DNA of 36,582 bases from CAIUMH01 sp037142475 (GTDB taxonomy: Bacteria; Actinomycetota; Acidimicrobiia; Acidimicrobiales; RAAP-2), in NCBI GenBank assembly GCA_037142475.1, contig JBAXAR010000007.1:1-36582 (forward strand), given 5' to 3'. This document shows positions 9,227 to 16,454 of the stretch, in pieces. A program made the position numbers and the translations under genes. Position 1 is the stretch's first letter, and the number at the start of each line of letters is the position of its first letter. Under the pieces are notes generated by a model that searched no databases, was not told the origin of the DNA, and was given only the letters and a program-made list of their open reading frames with translations.

Positions 9227-9246
9227 CTCTTGACAAGAGTCAAGAG
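9227..9246. repeat. 20-base inverted repeat in the rpmH leader
   Basis: CTCTTGAC at 9227-9234, a four-base loop AAGA, and GTCAAGAG at 9239-9246 form a perfect 8-bp inverted repeat 35 bases before the rpmH GTG. It contains TTGACA (9230-9235), but no good -10 follows at 17 bases. It may be an operator or an RNA hairpin in the leader. Confidence 0.55.
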
Positions 9247-9281
9247 CCCCAGACGAGGCGCAAGAACGGAAGGTCAGAATT

Positions 9282-9416
9282 GTGAAGCGCACCTATCAAC
9301 CCAACACCCGGAAAAGGTCCAAGACACACGGCTTTCGGGTCCGTATGTCGACCAAGGCTGGTCGAGCAATCCTTCGCCAGCGCCGCCTCAAGGGCCGCCA
9401 CAAGCTGACTGTCTGA
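9282..9416 (+). CDS. rpmH: 50S ribosomal protein L34 (bL34)
   Basis: Tiny basic ribosomal protein of 44 residues, starting VKRTYQPNTRKRSKTHGF and ending LKGRHKLTV, a textbook L34. The GTG start at 9282 has a GGAAGG ribosome-binding site about 8 bases upstream. It is the first gene of the plus-strand cluster rpmH-rnpA-yidD-yidC-jag-rsmG and ends 4 bases before rnpA, so the two are surely co-transcribed. Confidence 0.97.
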   Translation: MKRTYQPNTRKRSKTHGFRVRMSTKAGRAILRQRRLKGRHKLTV

Positions 9417-9420
9417 CCTC

Positions 9421-9780
9421 ATGGGTCACCGGTCGGTCGGCCCAATCACGGCTCGATCAACATTCGTCGCTCTCCGCCAACCGCATGGTCGGGCGAGAAG
9501 CGGCCCCTTGCACGCCTCGTTCATTGCCGGGGACACAGAAGGCGGCCGACCCAGCGTTGGTTTCGCAATCTCAAAGCGATGTGGTGGAGCTGTGCAGAGG
9601 AATCTGATCCGACGTCGCTTACGTGGTGCGCTTGAAGAAATCGCTCCAGGGGTGACCAATGGGTCGTACTTGATCAGAACTGACGCAGGCGTCATCAACC
9701 TCAACTACACAGAACTTATCCACAACCTGAAGAGCTGCATGAAGCGAGCTGGGGAAACAGCAAGGAGGGGTAATGACTGA
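9421..9780 (+). CDS. rnpA: Ribonuclease P protein component
   Basis: Protein subunit of RNase P, which matures the 5' ends of tRNAs together with the RNA subunit (not in this window). 119 residues. The RNR signature is seen as AVQRNLIRRRLRGAL from residue 57, preceded by GRPSVGFAISKRCG. The ATG at 9421 lies 4 bases after rpmH. The 3' end overlaps yidD by 8 bases. The C-terminus is basic, as usual. Confidence 0.95.
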   Translation: MGHRSVGPITARSTFVALRQPHGRARSGPLHASFIAGDTEGGRPSVGFAISKRCGGAVQRNLIRRRLRGALEEIAPGVTNGSYLIRTDAGVINLNYTELIHNLKSCMKRAGETARRGND

Positions 9781-10027
9781 CAATCAGGGACCCAACCTCC
9801 CTAGTCGAGCGGCACTCAAGGCAATTGGGGCCTATCAGTCGGCAAGGTCCGGCCAACTTTCTCCCTGCCGATTCACCCCGAGCTGCTCAGAGTATGCGGC
9901 TGAGGCAATCGGGTTTCATGGATTTATCCATGGAACTGGTTTGGCGATTTGGCGAATCCTTCGATGTAATCCCCTCGGCAGCCACGGGCTTGACCCCGTG
10001 CCCATCAAGACCGGAGTCCCCCGATGA
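9773..10027 (+). CDS. yidD: Membrane protein insertion efficiency factor YidD
   Basis: Small protein of 84 residues with the YidD core SPCRFTPSCSEYAAEAI and a conserved Cys/Arg-rich ending (RILRCNPLG). YidD proteins associate with the inner membrane and help YidC-dependent insertion; the exact mechanism is not settled. The ATG at 9773 overlaps the end of rnpA, and the stop overlaps the yidC start as ATGA, suggesting translational coupling. Confidence 0.95.
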   Translation: MTDNQGPNLPSRAALKAIGAYQSARSGQLSPCRFTPSCSEYAAEAIGFHGFIHGTGLAIWRILRCNPLGSHGLDPVPIKTGVPR

Positions 10028-11064
10028 ATGAAGCCCTTTCCCACCCACTGATCGCAAACAGCATCGTTCACTCGGTGGGCCAGATCTTCCAGCCCGTTTT
10101 CAAACTCTTCGCCACCATCTTGGCCTGGTTTTACGCCGTCATCCCTAACTATGCGATCGCCATCACCCTGCTCACGATCGTGATCATGGGCGTCTTAACG
10201 CCACTGACCGTCAAGAGCACAAAGTCGATGATTGCAATGCAGCGGGTCCAGCCCGAAATCAAGAAGCTCCAACAGAAGTACAAGGGAGCAGAGAACAGAG
10301 CCCAGATGAATGAGGAGTTGATGCGCCTCTACAAGGAGGAAGGCGTCAACCCGGCCGGCGGCTGCCTCCCGATGTTCATTCAATTCCCATTCCTCATCAT
10401 CCTCTATGACATCATCCGCGGGCTGACTCATACCGATAAGCATGGAATAACAGTTCCGGATGCCTGTCATCTAACGCTGACACACACGCAAATAACACCG
10501 CTCTATATTCCACAGTCATCCGACATGTACTGCAATCTCATCGCAAGTGGTGGGAAGATGATGTCATTCGGAATCGACCTTGCACTAAAGCCTTTCGACC
10601 ACCACTCCTCAATCTGGGCGGCGATTCCATTCTTCGCACTTGTGGCATTTGCTGTGGCACTTCAGTACATTCAGATGTCAAGGATGAACAAGAGAAACGC
10701 TGCATCACAGACAAATTCACAGATGCAGACAATTCAGAAATTTATGCCGATAATCTTCGCTTATATCTATTTTTTGATTCCAGCAGCAGTTCTTATCTAC
10801 ATGGTCGTCTCCTCGGTGATCCGTATCGTCACCCAAGAGGCAATTTTCAGAAATCTCGACCAGCCGGTGGGTGTCGTCGCGGCGAAGTCCGTGCCGAAGA
10901 CCTCAAGCGGGTCAAGCGAATCGAAAGAACGGGAGCTTCCGCCAGGTAAGCCAGGCAAGGGCGCTACGCCCACCCAGGCTGCTGATGCGGAGGAGGGGTC
11001 CAACAAACCAAGCGCCAACCCCACCACCCGCTCGAAGGGCAAGCGCAAACGGAAGGACCGCTGA
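10024..11064 (+). CDS. yidC: Membrane protein insertase YidC/Oxa1 family
   Basis: Inserts membrane proteins alone or with SecYEG. The 346 residues fit the actinobacterial form without the large E. coli periplasmic domain. The first core membrane segment is about 43-60, followed by the cytoplasmic hairpin (TKSMIAMQRVQPEIKKLQQK), then GGCLPMFIQFPFLIILYDII, and further segments around 195-220 and 240-265. The C-terminal 60 residues are a charged, Ser/Pro/Gly-rich basic tail. The position of the conserved groove arginine (five residues before the Pro in TPLTVKSTKS) is Met55. Bases of roughly 10420-10860 use more A- and T-ending codons than the neighbours. Confidence 0.96.
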   Translation: MNEALSHPLIANSIVHSVGQIFQPVFKLFATILAWFYAVIPNYAIAITLLTIVIMGVLTPLTVKSTKSMIAMQRVQPEIKKLQQKYKGAENRAQMNEELMRLYKEEGVNPAGGCLPMFIQFPFLIILYDIIRGLTHTDKHGITVPDACHLTLTHTQITPLYIPQSSDMYCNLIASGGKMMSFGIDLALKPFDHHSSIWAAIPFFALVAFAVALQYIQMSRMNKRNAASQTNSQMQTIQKFMPIIFAYIYFLIPAAVLIYMVVSSVIRIVTQEAIFRNLDQPVGVVAAKSVPKTSSGSSESKERELPPGKPGKGATPTQAADAEEGSNKPSANPTTRSKGKRKRKDR

Positions 11065-11067
11065 GAC

Positions 11068-11964
11068 GTGGAATGGGTTGAAGTAACTGGAAAGACAGTT
11101 GAAGAAGCAAGATTGAAGGCTCTTGACCAGTTGGGCATTGCCTTGTCTGACGCAGAAGTTGAAGTGATCACTGAGCCAAAGACTGGCTTGTTTGGCCGAG
11201 TTCGAGCTGAAGCTCGTGTTCGCGCACGGGTCATGCCGTCAGCCCCACGACCAAAGCGTTCCCGAGGCGGGCGCGCGAAGGCAAAGGGTGGCCAGGGTGG
11301 CGGCCGCCAGGGCGGCGACTCACGGTCACGGGAAGAATCCCGAGGTCAGGGGGGCGAAAGTCGATCAAATTCCCCCCAGGGTGGCGGACGGCAGCGTGCG
11401 CCAAAGGAGAAGGCAGCCGGCGCTGCCGCAGGAGCAAAAAAGGCGCCCGCCGGTGGCGCCAACAGAGAGTCGAAAGAGGATGAGATGGCAGAAGGCGTGA
11501 CGCTTGAGGAGCAGGCAGCCGTGGCGAAGGAGTTCCTCGAAGGACTTATGAGCACCATGGAACTCGAGGCGACAGTTGCCATCCGGCCCATTGATGACGA
11601 AACGGTAGAGCTCGCTGTGGACGGTGAGGGACTTGGAATGCTGGTTGGTCCGCGCGGCACCACCCTTGCAGCACTCCAGGACGTCACTCGCACCGTGGTT
11701 CAGGGTCGCTACCCGACGAAGACTGACAGAATCCTGGTCGATGTTGCTCGCTACCGCGAGCGTCGGTCTGAGGCCCTTACCCGATTCACCCAGCAGGTGG
11801 CGGTCGAGGTAATCGCTGAAGGAGCGGAGCGGGCCCTGGAACCGATGTCGCCGGCTGACCGTAAGGTCGTCCATGACGCAGCGAACCAGATCGAGGGTGT
11901 GACGACACGCTCGGAGGGTGAAGACGCCCGCCGACACATTGTCCTGAGCCCCACCGAGGTCTGA
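11068..11964 (+). CDS. jag: Jag/KhpB-type RNA-binding protein
   Basis: RNA-binding protein of the KhpB/Jag family (SpoIIIJ-associated), linked in other bacteria to cell elongation and RNA control. The Jag_N domain covers about 1-55. A long low-complexity linker rich in Gly, Arg, Gln and Ser runs from about 56 to 140. The KH domain follows, with its loop GPRG at 194-197, and an R3H domain covers about 233-298 with ADRKVVHDAA. The GTG start at 11068 lies 3 bases after the yidC stop. The RGG-like linker is longer than in many relatives. It could add RNA binding, but this is inference. Confidence 0.93.
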   Translation: MEWVEVTGKTVEEARLKALDQLGIALSDAEVEVITEPKTGLFGRVRAEARVRARVMPSAPRPKRSRGGRAKAKGGQGGGRQGGDSRSREESRGQGGESRSNSPQGGGRQRAPKEKAAGAAAGAKKAPAGGANRESKEDEMAEGVTLEEQAAVAKEFLEGLMSTMELEATVAIRPIDDETVELAVDGEGLGMLVGPRGTTLAALQDVTRTVVQGRYPTKTDRILVDVARYRERRSEALTRFTQQVAVEVIAEGAERALEPMSPADRKVVHDAANQIEGVTTRSEGEDARRHIVLSPTEV

Positions 11965-11971
11965 TCAGGCC

Positions 11972-12613
11972 ATGAATTCGGCATCGTCAGCTGATGTGCT
12001 GGCGGCGCTGGGACGAAGCCGGGAACTCGGGTTTCTCGGACCCACTCCACTCGAGCGTCAATACGAGCACTCGCTGGGATTTGTGGCAGCGCTTGATGCT
12101 GCTGGGATTTCTCCACCCCCTCGCGTTGTCGATCTTGGCTCAGGGGGTGGTCTTCCCGGACTTATTCTCGCACTCTCGTGGCAAGAATCTGAAATGACTC
12201 TTCTCGATGGTTCAACGCGCCGCTGCGAGTTCCTTGAGGAGGAGGTCGCGATCCTTGGCCTGGAAGGACGTGTAAGCGTTCAATGTGGTCGAGCTGAGGA
12301 ATTAGCGCGTGACCCGCTCCTGCGAGGGTCGTTTGACCTTGTTGTCGCACGATCCTTTGGGGCACCACCAGTACTTGCGGAGTGTGCGGCAGGTTTTCTG
12401 GGCGTGGGATCTCATCTTCTTGTTTCTGAACCCCCACAAGCAGAAACGGGAGATGGAACCCGGTGGCCTGCTGAAGGACTTGAACTTCTGGGGTTCAGTC
12501 CTGTGGTCATGGTTGAAAATGCTTCTCGCTACGCACTGATGAAGCTGATGACACCATGTCCCGATCGTTACCCGAGGAGGGTTGGCGTCCCATCGAAGCG
12601 CCCATTGTTCTGA
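11972..12613 (+). CDS. rsmG: 16S rRNA (guanine527-N7)-methyltransferase RsmG
   Basis: S-adenosylmethionine-dependent methylase of G527 in 16S rRNA (GidB family); 213 residues. The SAM-binding motif is VVDLGSGGGLPGL from residue 52, followed by the acidic loop (LLDGSTRRCEFL) and the later conserved VVARSFG. The ATG at 11972 is 7 bases after jag. It closes the rpmH-to-rsmG cluster and is followed by the two parS sites. Confidence 0.95.
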   Translation: MNSASSADVLAALGRSRELGFLGPTPLERQYEHSLGFVAALDAAGISPPPRVVDLGSGGGLPGLILALSWQESEMTLLDGSTRRCEFLEEEVAILGLEGRVSVQCGRAEELARDPLLRGSFDLVVARSFGAPPVLAECAAGFLGVGSHLLVSEPPQAETGDGTRWPAEGLELLGFSPVVMVENASRYALMKLMTPCPDRYPRRVGVPSKRPLF

Positions 12614-12630
12614 GGCCATCATGGCGAGGA

Positions 12631-12646
12631 TGTTTCACGTGGAACA
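12631..12646. promoter_or_regulatory. parS site 1
   Basis: TGTTTCACGTGGAACA is a perfect 16-base palindrome identical to the bacterial parS consensus. ParB loads here, closes as a CTP-dependent clamp and spreads, and the complex is moved by ParA. It lies 17 bases after the rsmG stop and upstream of parAB. Confidence 0.97.
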
Positions 12647-12670
12647 TCTTGGCGACCTATCCCCACTGGT

Positions 12671-12686
12671 TGTTTCACGTGGAACA
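12671..12686. promoter_or_regulatory. parS site 2
   Basis: A second perfect TGTTTCACGTGGAACA, exactly 40 bases downstream of the first. It is close to the candidate parA promoter (TTGACG at 12699), so ParB bound here could also repress parAB. Confidence 0.97.
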
Positions 12687-12698
12687 TCGAGTCTCCCC

Positions 12699-12727
12699 TT
12701 GACGGGGGGACTGGGAGAGGCGATGAT
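12699..12727 (+). promoter_or_regulatory. Candidate parA promoter
   Basis: TTGACG at 12699-12704, a 17-base spacer and GATGAT at 12722-12727, 35 bases before the parA ATG at 12763. The -35 is good and the -10 is weak. A small G/C hairpin (12691-12711) overlaps the -35. Confidence 0.3.
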
Positions 12728-12762
12728 GGCGCAGTGATCAACGCTTCTGGAAACGCCCTCTG

Positions 12763-13938
12763 ATGGCCATCTGGAAGAGGCCATTGCGGTCAGAATCCCC
12801 CCACCAGGGAGGCACTGAAGAAAAAGGCACCGAAATGCCCTCTGAACTGGAGGTCTCTGTGAAGTCAGATGACCAGTTCGGGGTCGAGAAATCCCCCGAA
12901 GCGTCGAAGCTGCCTGTGAATGACGGGGTAGAAATCGAAACCCCAGAGGCACCAGGACCCCGAGATGGATTACCTGCCAGTATCAGGATCATCGAGAACG
13001 ATGACATCCCAACAGAGCCGACTGCTCAAGATTCTCCTGAGCATGTGGCACCCGTCGTTCTAAGCCCAGAGACCGATCTCGACGACGATGAGCTTGATGA
13101 GGCTGTGGGTATCGAAGAGCCGGTGATTTCCGAAGAGCCTTCAGCTCGCCCAGTCCGCCAACTTCCCCGCATTATTGCAGTGGCCAACCAGAAGGGTGGC
13201 GTCGGAAAGACCACCACGACAGTCAATCTCGGTGCTGGACTGGCAGAACTTGGCTATCGGGTACTCGTGATCGACCTTGACCCTCAAGGCAACGCCACGA
13301 CCGGCCTAGGGATAGAGCGACGGAATTTCGAATTCTCGATGTACGACGTGATTATGCGGGAACATCCCCTTGAGGATTGCATCGAGCCAACGAGCGTCAA
13401 GAACCTCTTCGTTGCTCCAGCAACCTTGGATCTCTCTGGAGTAGAAATCGAGCTGGTCCCGGCGTTCAGCCGTGAGATGCGCCTCAAGCGAGCCCTGGCC
13501 CGTATTATCGACGATTTCGACTTCGTCATGATCGACTGCCCCCCTTCGCTTGGTCTCATCACAATCAACGCATTGGCGGCAGCGGACGAGGTGCTTGTAC
13601 CAATCCAGTGCGAGTACTACGCCCTTGAGGGTCTGAGCCAACTCCGCTCCACCTTGGCCTTGGTTGGGGGAAACCTCAATCAGGACCTCGAGCTCTCGAC
13701 GATCGTCCTCACGATGTACGACGCAAGAACACGCCTGGCGGCAGATGTTGCGGCAGACGTCAAGGAGCACTTCCCGGACCAAGTCTGCTCGACGATTATC
13801 CCCCGAACCGTGAGGCTCTCAGAGGCCCCCTCGTTCGGCCAGCCCATCACGACATTCGATCCTTCCTCGCGTGGAGCGAAGGCCTATCGAGACTTGGCCA
13901 AGGAGGTAAGCAATGGCGCGCCGAAGCGGGCTGGGTAA
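12763..13938 (+). CDS. parA: Chromosome partitioning ATPase ParA
   Basis: MinD/ParA-type ATPase that binds nucleoid DNA non-specifically and moves ParB-parS complexes. The deviant Walker A is KGGVGKTTTT from residue 144, the Walker B region is FVMIDCPPSLG, and the C-terminal part has TIIPRTVRLSEAPSFG, all typical. With the ATG at 12763 the protein has 391 residues, with about 135 residues before the ATPase core. That extension is acidic and probably disordered. A second ATG at 12835 would shorten it by 24 residues. The end overlaps parB by 26 bases. Confidence 0.95.
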   Translation: MAIWKRPLRSESPHQGGTEEKGTEMPSELEVSVKSDDQFGVEKSPEASKLPVNDGVEIETPEAPGPRDGLPASIRIIENDDIPTEPTAQDSPEHVAPVVLSPETDLDDDELDEAVGIEEPVISEEPSARPVRQLPRIIAVANQKGGVGKTTTTVNLGAGLAELGYRVLVIDLDPQGNATTGLGIERRNFEFSMYDVIMREHPLEDCIEPTSVKNLFVAPATLDLSGVEIELVPAFSREMRLKRALARIIDDFDFVMIDCPPSLGLITINALAAADEVLVPIQCEYYALEGLSQLRSTLALVGGNLNQDLELSTIVLTMYDARTRLAADVAADVKEHFPDQVCSTIIPRTVRLSEAPSFGQPITTFDPSSRGAKAYRDLAKEVSNGAPKRAG

Positions 13939-14839
13939 GGGCCTTGGGGCCCTCATCCCCAGCGAGATTTCAGAACGAGAGGATGGGATTCTCAGGGAAG
14001 TGGCCATCGGGTCGATTCAACCCAACAGCTATCAGCCCCGAGTCCACTTTGATGATGAGAATCTGGCATCACTGTCTGATTCGATCCGGGAACTTGGTGT
14101 TCTCCAGCCGATCTTGGTCCGTCCGATCGGCGAGCCTGGCGATGAAGAGGCCTATGAGCTCATTGCTGGGGAGCGTCGCTGGCGTGCAGCTCGCCGTGCT
14201 GGTTTGACGACGATTCCTGTACTGGTACGGGCATCAACCACCGATCAGAACAGCTTGGAGCAAGCGCTGGTCGAGAACCTTCATCGGGCTGACCTCAACG
14301 CACTGGAAGAAGCGGCGGCTTTTCAGCAATTGGTGGACGACTTCTCGCTCACGCATGACGAGGTGGCGACCCGGGTCGGTAAGAGCCGAACGTCGGTCAC
14401 CAACACACTCCGCCTCCTCCAACTCCCCGCAGGGGTTCAGCAGGCACTCGCTGAGGGCGACATCACCGCTGGACACGCACGAGCACTCCTTGGAACCCCA
14501 GACCGAGGCCTGCAGGAACAACTGGTCGGCGTCATCGTGTCTCAGGGTCTTTCGGTGCGAGCCACCGAGGATTTGGTCCGGGCTGGTGGAGTTCCTGAGG
14601 TCGAAGGCGCTCAGCCTGAGCCATCTCGATACGAGCCTCGCCGGACAGCACCCAAGCCATTGCCTCCCGCAGGAATCCTTGAGCTTGAGGAATTGCTCTC
14701 GAGCCATCTCGACACCCGTGTCAAGGTAGATCTTTCATCTCGTAAGGGTCGGGTGATGGTGGAATTCGCCACTCTGGAGGATCTTGAGAGGATCTATCGC
14801 CAGATGCTTGGCAACCAGCGTCCCAGTGAGGATCAATAG
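13913..14839 (+). CDS. parB: Chromosome partitioning protein ParB (CTPase)
   Basis: Binds parS, hydrolyses CTP and slides as a clamp; 308 residues. The N-terminus RRSGLGKGLGALI is the usual ParA-stimulating peptide, which supports the ATG at 13913 despite the 26-base overlap with parA. The CTP-binding motif is GERRWRAARR at 86-95, followed by ENLHRADLN at 121-129. A helix-turn-helix (about 144-166, DEVATRVGKSRTSVTNTL) reads parS. The last 60 residues form the dimerisation domain. The two parS sites lie upstream of parA. Confidence 0.97.
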   Translation: MARRSGLGKGLGALIPSEISEREDGILREVAIGSIQPNSYQPRVHFDDENLASLSDSIRELGVLQPILVRPIGEPGDEEAYELIAGERRWRAARRAGLTTIPVLVRASTTDQNSLEQALVENLHRADLNALEEAAAFQQLVDDFSLTHDEVATRVGKSRTSVTNTLRLLQLPAGVQQALAEGDITAGHARALLGTPDRGLQEQLVGVIVSQGLSVRATEDLVRAGGVPEVEGAQPEPSRYEPRRTAPKPLPPAGILELEELLSSHLDTRVKVDLSSRKGRVMVEFATLEDLERIYRQMLGNQRPSEDQ

Positions 14840-15071
14840 TCTCAACCAGGGAATGTAGGTTGGCTCAACCCTCAATCGATGGTTTTCCCCACCCTGTGCC
14901 TAAGGTTGTGGATTATCGAGGCTTTTCTCAGGGCCAAAGAAGTCGATGGTGAGGGTTCTCGCAGGTCAGGGTGCTGAACTCTGGAGAAAGAGAGCCTAGG
15001 GGCGGCTGGGGATGAATCTGGGATGATCCACACTCGTGGAGCACCGATTTACAGGGTGATCCCAGTGACGA
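14840..15071. other. Gap between parB and the pseudo-amidase, with DnaA-box-like sites
   Basis: 232 non-coding bases between two convergent genes. TAATCCACA occurs on the minus strand at 14907-14915 and TGATCCACA on the plus strand at 15024-15032, each with one mismatch to TTATCCACA. Small inverted repeats are GGTTG/CAACC at 14858-14870 and TCCAC/GTGGA at 15027-15040. I see no strong terminator with a T-run and no plausible small gene. Confidence 0.45.
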
Positions 15072-16052
15072 TCAGTCGGTGCTGCCATCGAGTCGGGCAT
15101 CCGCCCACGATGCGAACGCACTGGCCAGCGCCTCCGCGAGCTGCGTTGACCGCTCGACCACGAGGTCGATGGGCCCCACCTCAACGACAATCGCTGGCAT
15201 TCGGGTCTCCCGAAGCACCGAGAGGCTCATTCCCTGGACCACACTGGTCTCTAAAACAATCTGATTGACGTGTATCGCTGCCTTGTGGGCGAGGAGCTTG
15301 CCCGCCTCCGACTCATAGGTGTAGCCGGAATAGTAGGAGATTGTGCAACCAGTGGTTACAGGAAGGAGGCGAAGCCCGAGGTAGACGTCGACATCGGCAA
15401 GGTTCGCCTCAGCGGCCTGGGCTGACTCGTCTGGGTGGCTCAGAAGGGTCACTCGGGCTCCTGCTGCAGCGAGTTGGCGGTTGAGGGCGCCAGCGACCGT
15501 CCCAAGCCCGCCACTTTCGCCGATTCCTATATGGCGCCCCTTGAGAGTTGGAGGTTGCGATCGCCTCTCTTCGGCTTCGCGAACATTCGTCACCAGCGCC
15601 AAGGTCTGATGCCGGGCTGAGACTCGGAGCAACTCATCGACAGAGGCTTTTCCGGCCGTTCCGTCAACGGGGAGCTGGACATTGCGCTGGAACTCAGCCA
15701 GCGCCTGACTGGTGGCGTCGCCGAAGATACCGTCGACTCGTCCGGTGTCGAACCCGAGGGAGCACAGACGACTCTGGAGCTCAGCCACATCGTCACCCCT
15801 CAGCATCGGGTGCGCACGGTAAAGAAGGCGGTCACCAAGACGCAGACCGGCTTCGATCAGGGTGCCCCAGGTACTTGAGCCGACGACGCCGTCAATGCGA
15901 AGACCGCGCTGGCGCTGAAACGACTCCACGGCAGCGCGCGTTGACGGTCCAAAGACACCGATCTCGTCGGTGATGGGTGTTGTTCCAACCCGCGCGAGCC
16001 GGGTCTGAATATCAGCGACGGGGGGGCCAGATGACCCCTCTTCGACGATCAG
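15072..16052 (-). CDS. CwlM-like peptidoglycan-binding pseudo-amidase
   Basis: Amidase_3-family protein with two N-terminal peptidoglycan-binding (PG_binding_1) domains, no signal peptide, and a position next to trxA and parB like mycobacterial cwlM (Rv3915). The first PG-binding domain (VADIQTRL ... FGPSTRAAVESFQ) begins upstream of the first GTG (15929), so the real start must be earlier. No ATG, GTG or TTG exists there. A CTG at 16052 has an AGGAG 5 bases upstream (16058-16062) and gives 326 residues. In the amidase part the zinc motifs are degenerate: DPGHGG is replaced by GIGESGG and SIHAN by YLGLRL, while a Glu remains in VEVGPID. Mycobacterial CwlM is cytoplasmic and stimulates MurA when phosphorylated. 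A regulatory role here is inference. Confidence 0.85.
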   Translation of the reverse strand: MIVEEGSSGPPVADIQTRLARVGTTPITDEIGVFGPSTRAAVESFQRQRGLRIDGVVGSSTWGTLIEAGLRLGDRLLYRAHPMLRGDDVAELQSRLCSLGFDTGRVDGIFGDATSQALAEFQRNVQLPVDGTAGKASVDELLRVSARHQTLALVTNVREAEERRSQPPTLKGRHIGIGESGGLGTVAGALNRQLAAAGARVTLLSHPDESAQAAEANLADVDVYLGLRLLPVTTGCTISYYSGYTYESEAGKLLAHKAAIHVNQIVLETSVVQGMSLSVLRETRMPAIVVEVGPIDLVVERSTQLAEALASAFASWADARLDGSTD

Positions 16053-16060
16053 GGCTGCTC

Positions 16061-16390
16061 CTAGGCCAGGTGGGGCGTGATCTCCTGGAGCAGAGCCCCC
16101 TTGGGCTTCGCCCCGATCAGCCTCTGGACGATCTTGCCGTCCTTGAACAGCAGAAGGGTCGGAATACTCATCACCTCGTAGCGGCGGGTGATCTCAAGAT
16201 TGGCGTCGATGTCCAGCTTGGCAATGGAGAGCTTCCCAGCCTGTTCGCTGGCGATCTCTTCGAGGACGGGGGCAATCTGCTTGCACGGCCCGCACCATTC
16301 GGCCCAGAAGTCAACAAGCACTGGCACATCAGAGGTGGTGATGTGCTCGTCAAACGTTGCGTCGGAAAGGGTGGTGATTATCTCGCTCAT
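16061..16390 (-). CDS. trxA: Thioredoxin
   Basis: Cytosolic dithiol reductant; 109 residues with the redox motif WCGPC at 32-36 and the cis-proline segment VMSIPTLLLF. The ATG at 16390 has a strong AGAGGAG ribosome-binding site. It lies 64 bases downstream of trxB, its reductase, on the same strand. Its stop codon overlaps the ribosome-binding site of the pseudo-amidase gene. Confidence 0.98.
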   Translation of the reverse strand: MSEIITTLSDATFDEHITTSDVPVLVDFWAEWCGPCKQIAPVLEEIASEQAGKLSIAKLDIDANLEITRRYEVMSIPTLLLFKDGKIVQRLIGAKPKGALLQEITPHLA

Positions 16391-16454
16391 CGTTGCGCTC
16401 CTCTAGTTCTTCCATAGCGTACCAACCCATGGAGACGTCGATTTGTTCCTCGGG

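Larger units (their letters stand above)
9054..9281. other. dnaA-rpmH divergent intergenic region with DnaA-box-like sites
   Basis: Gap of 228 bases holding the divergent promoters of dnaA and rpmH. DnaA-box-like sequences are TTTCCCACA at 9082-9090 (two mismatches) and TAATCCACA at 9094-9102 (one mismatch). A large imperfect palindrome lies at 9098-9129 and a 20-base inverted repeat at 9227-9246. Possible -10 elements of the TANNNT type are TAGCAT at 9188-9193 for rpmH and a minus-strand TAGGTT around 9137-9142 for dnaA; neither has a convincing -35. The region could autoregulate dnaA or act as part of the origin. Confidence 0.5.

Noticed and set aside
9212..9607. Plus-strand open frame of 131 codons over rpmH and rnpA
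   Set aside because: Out of frame with both real genes.
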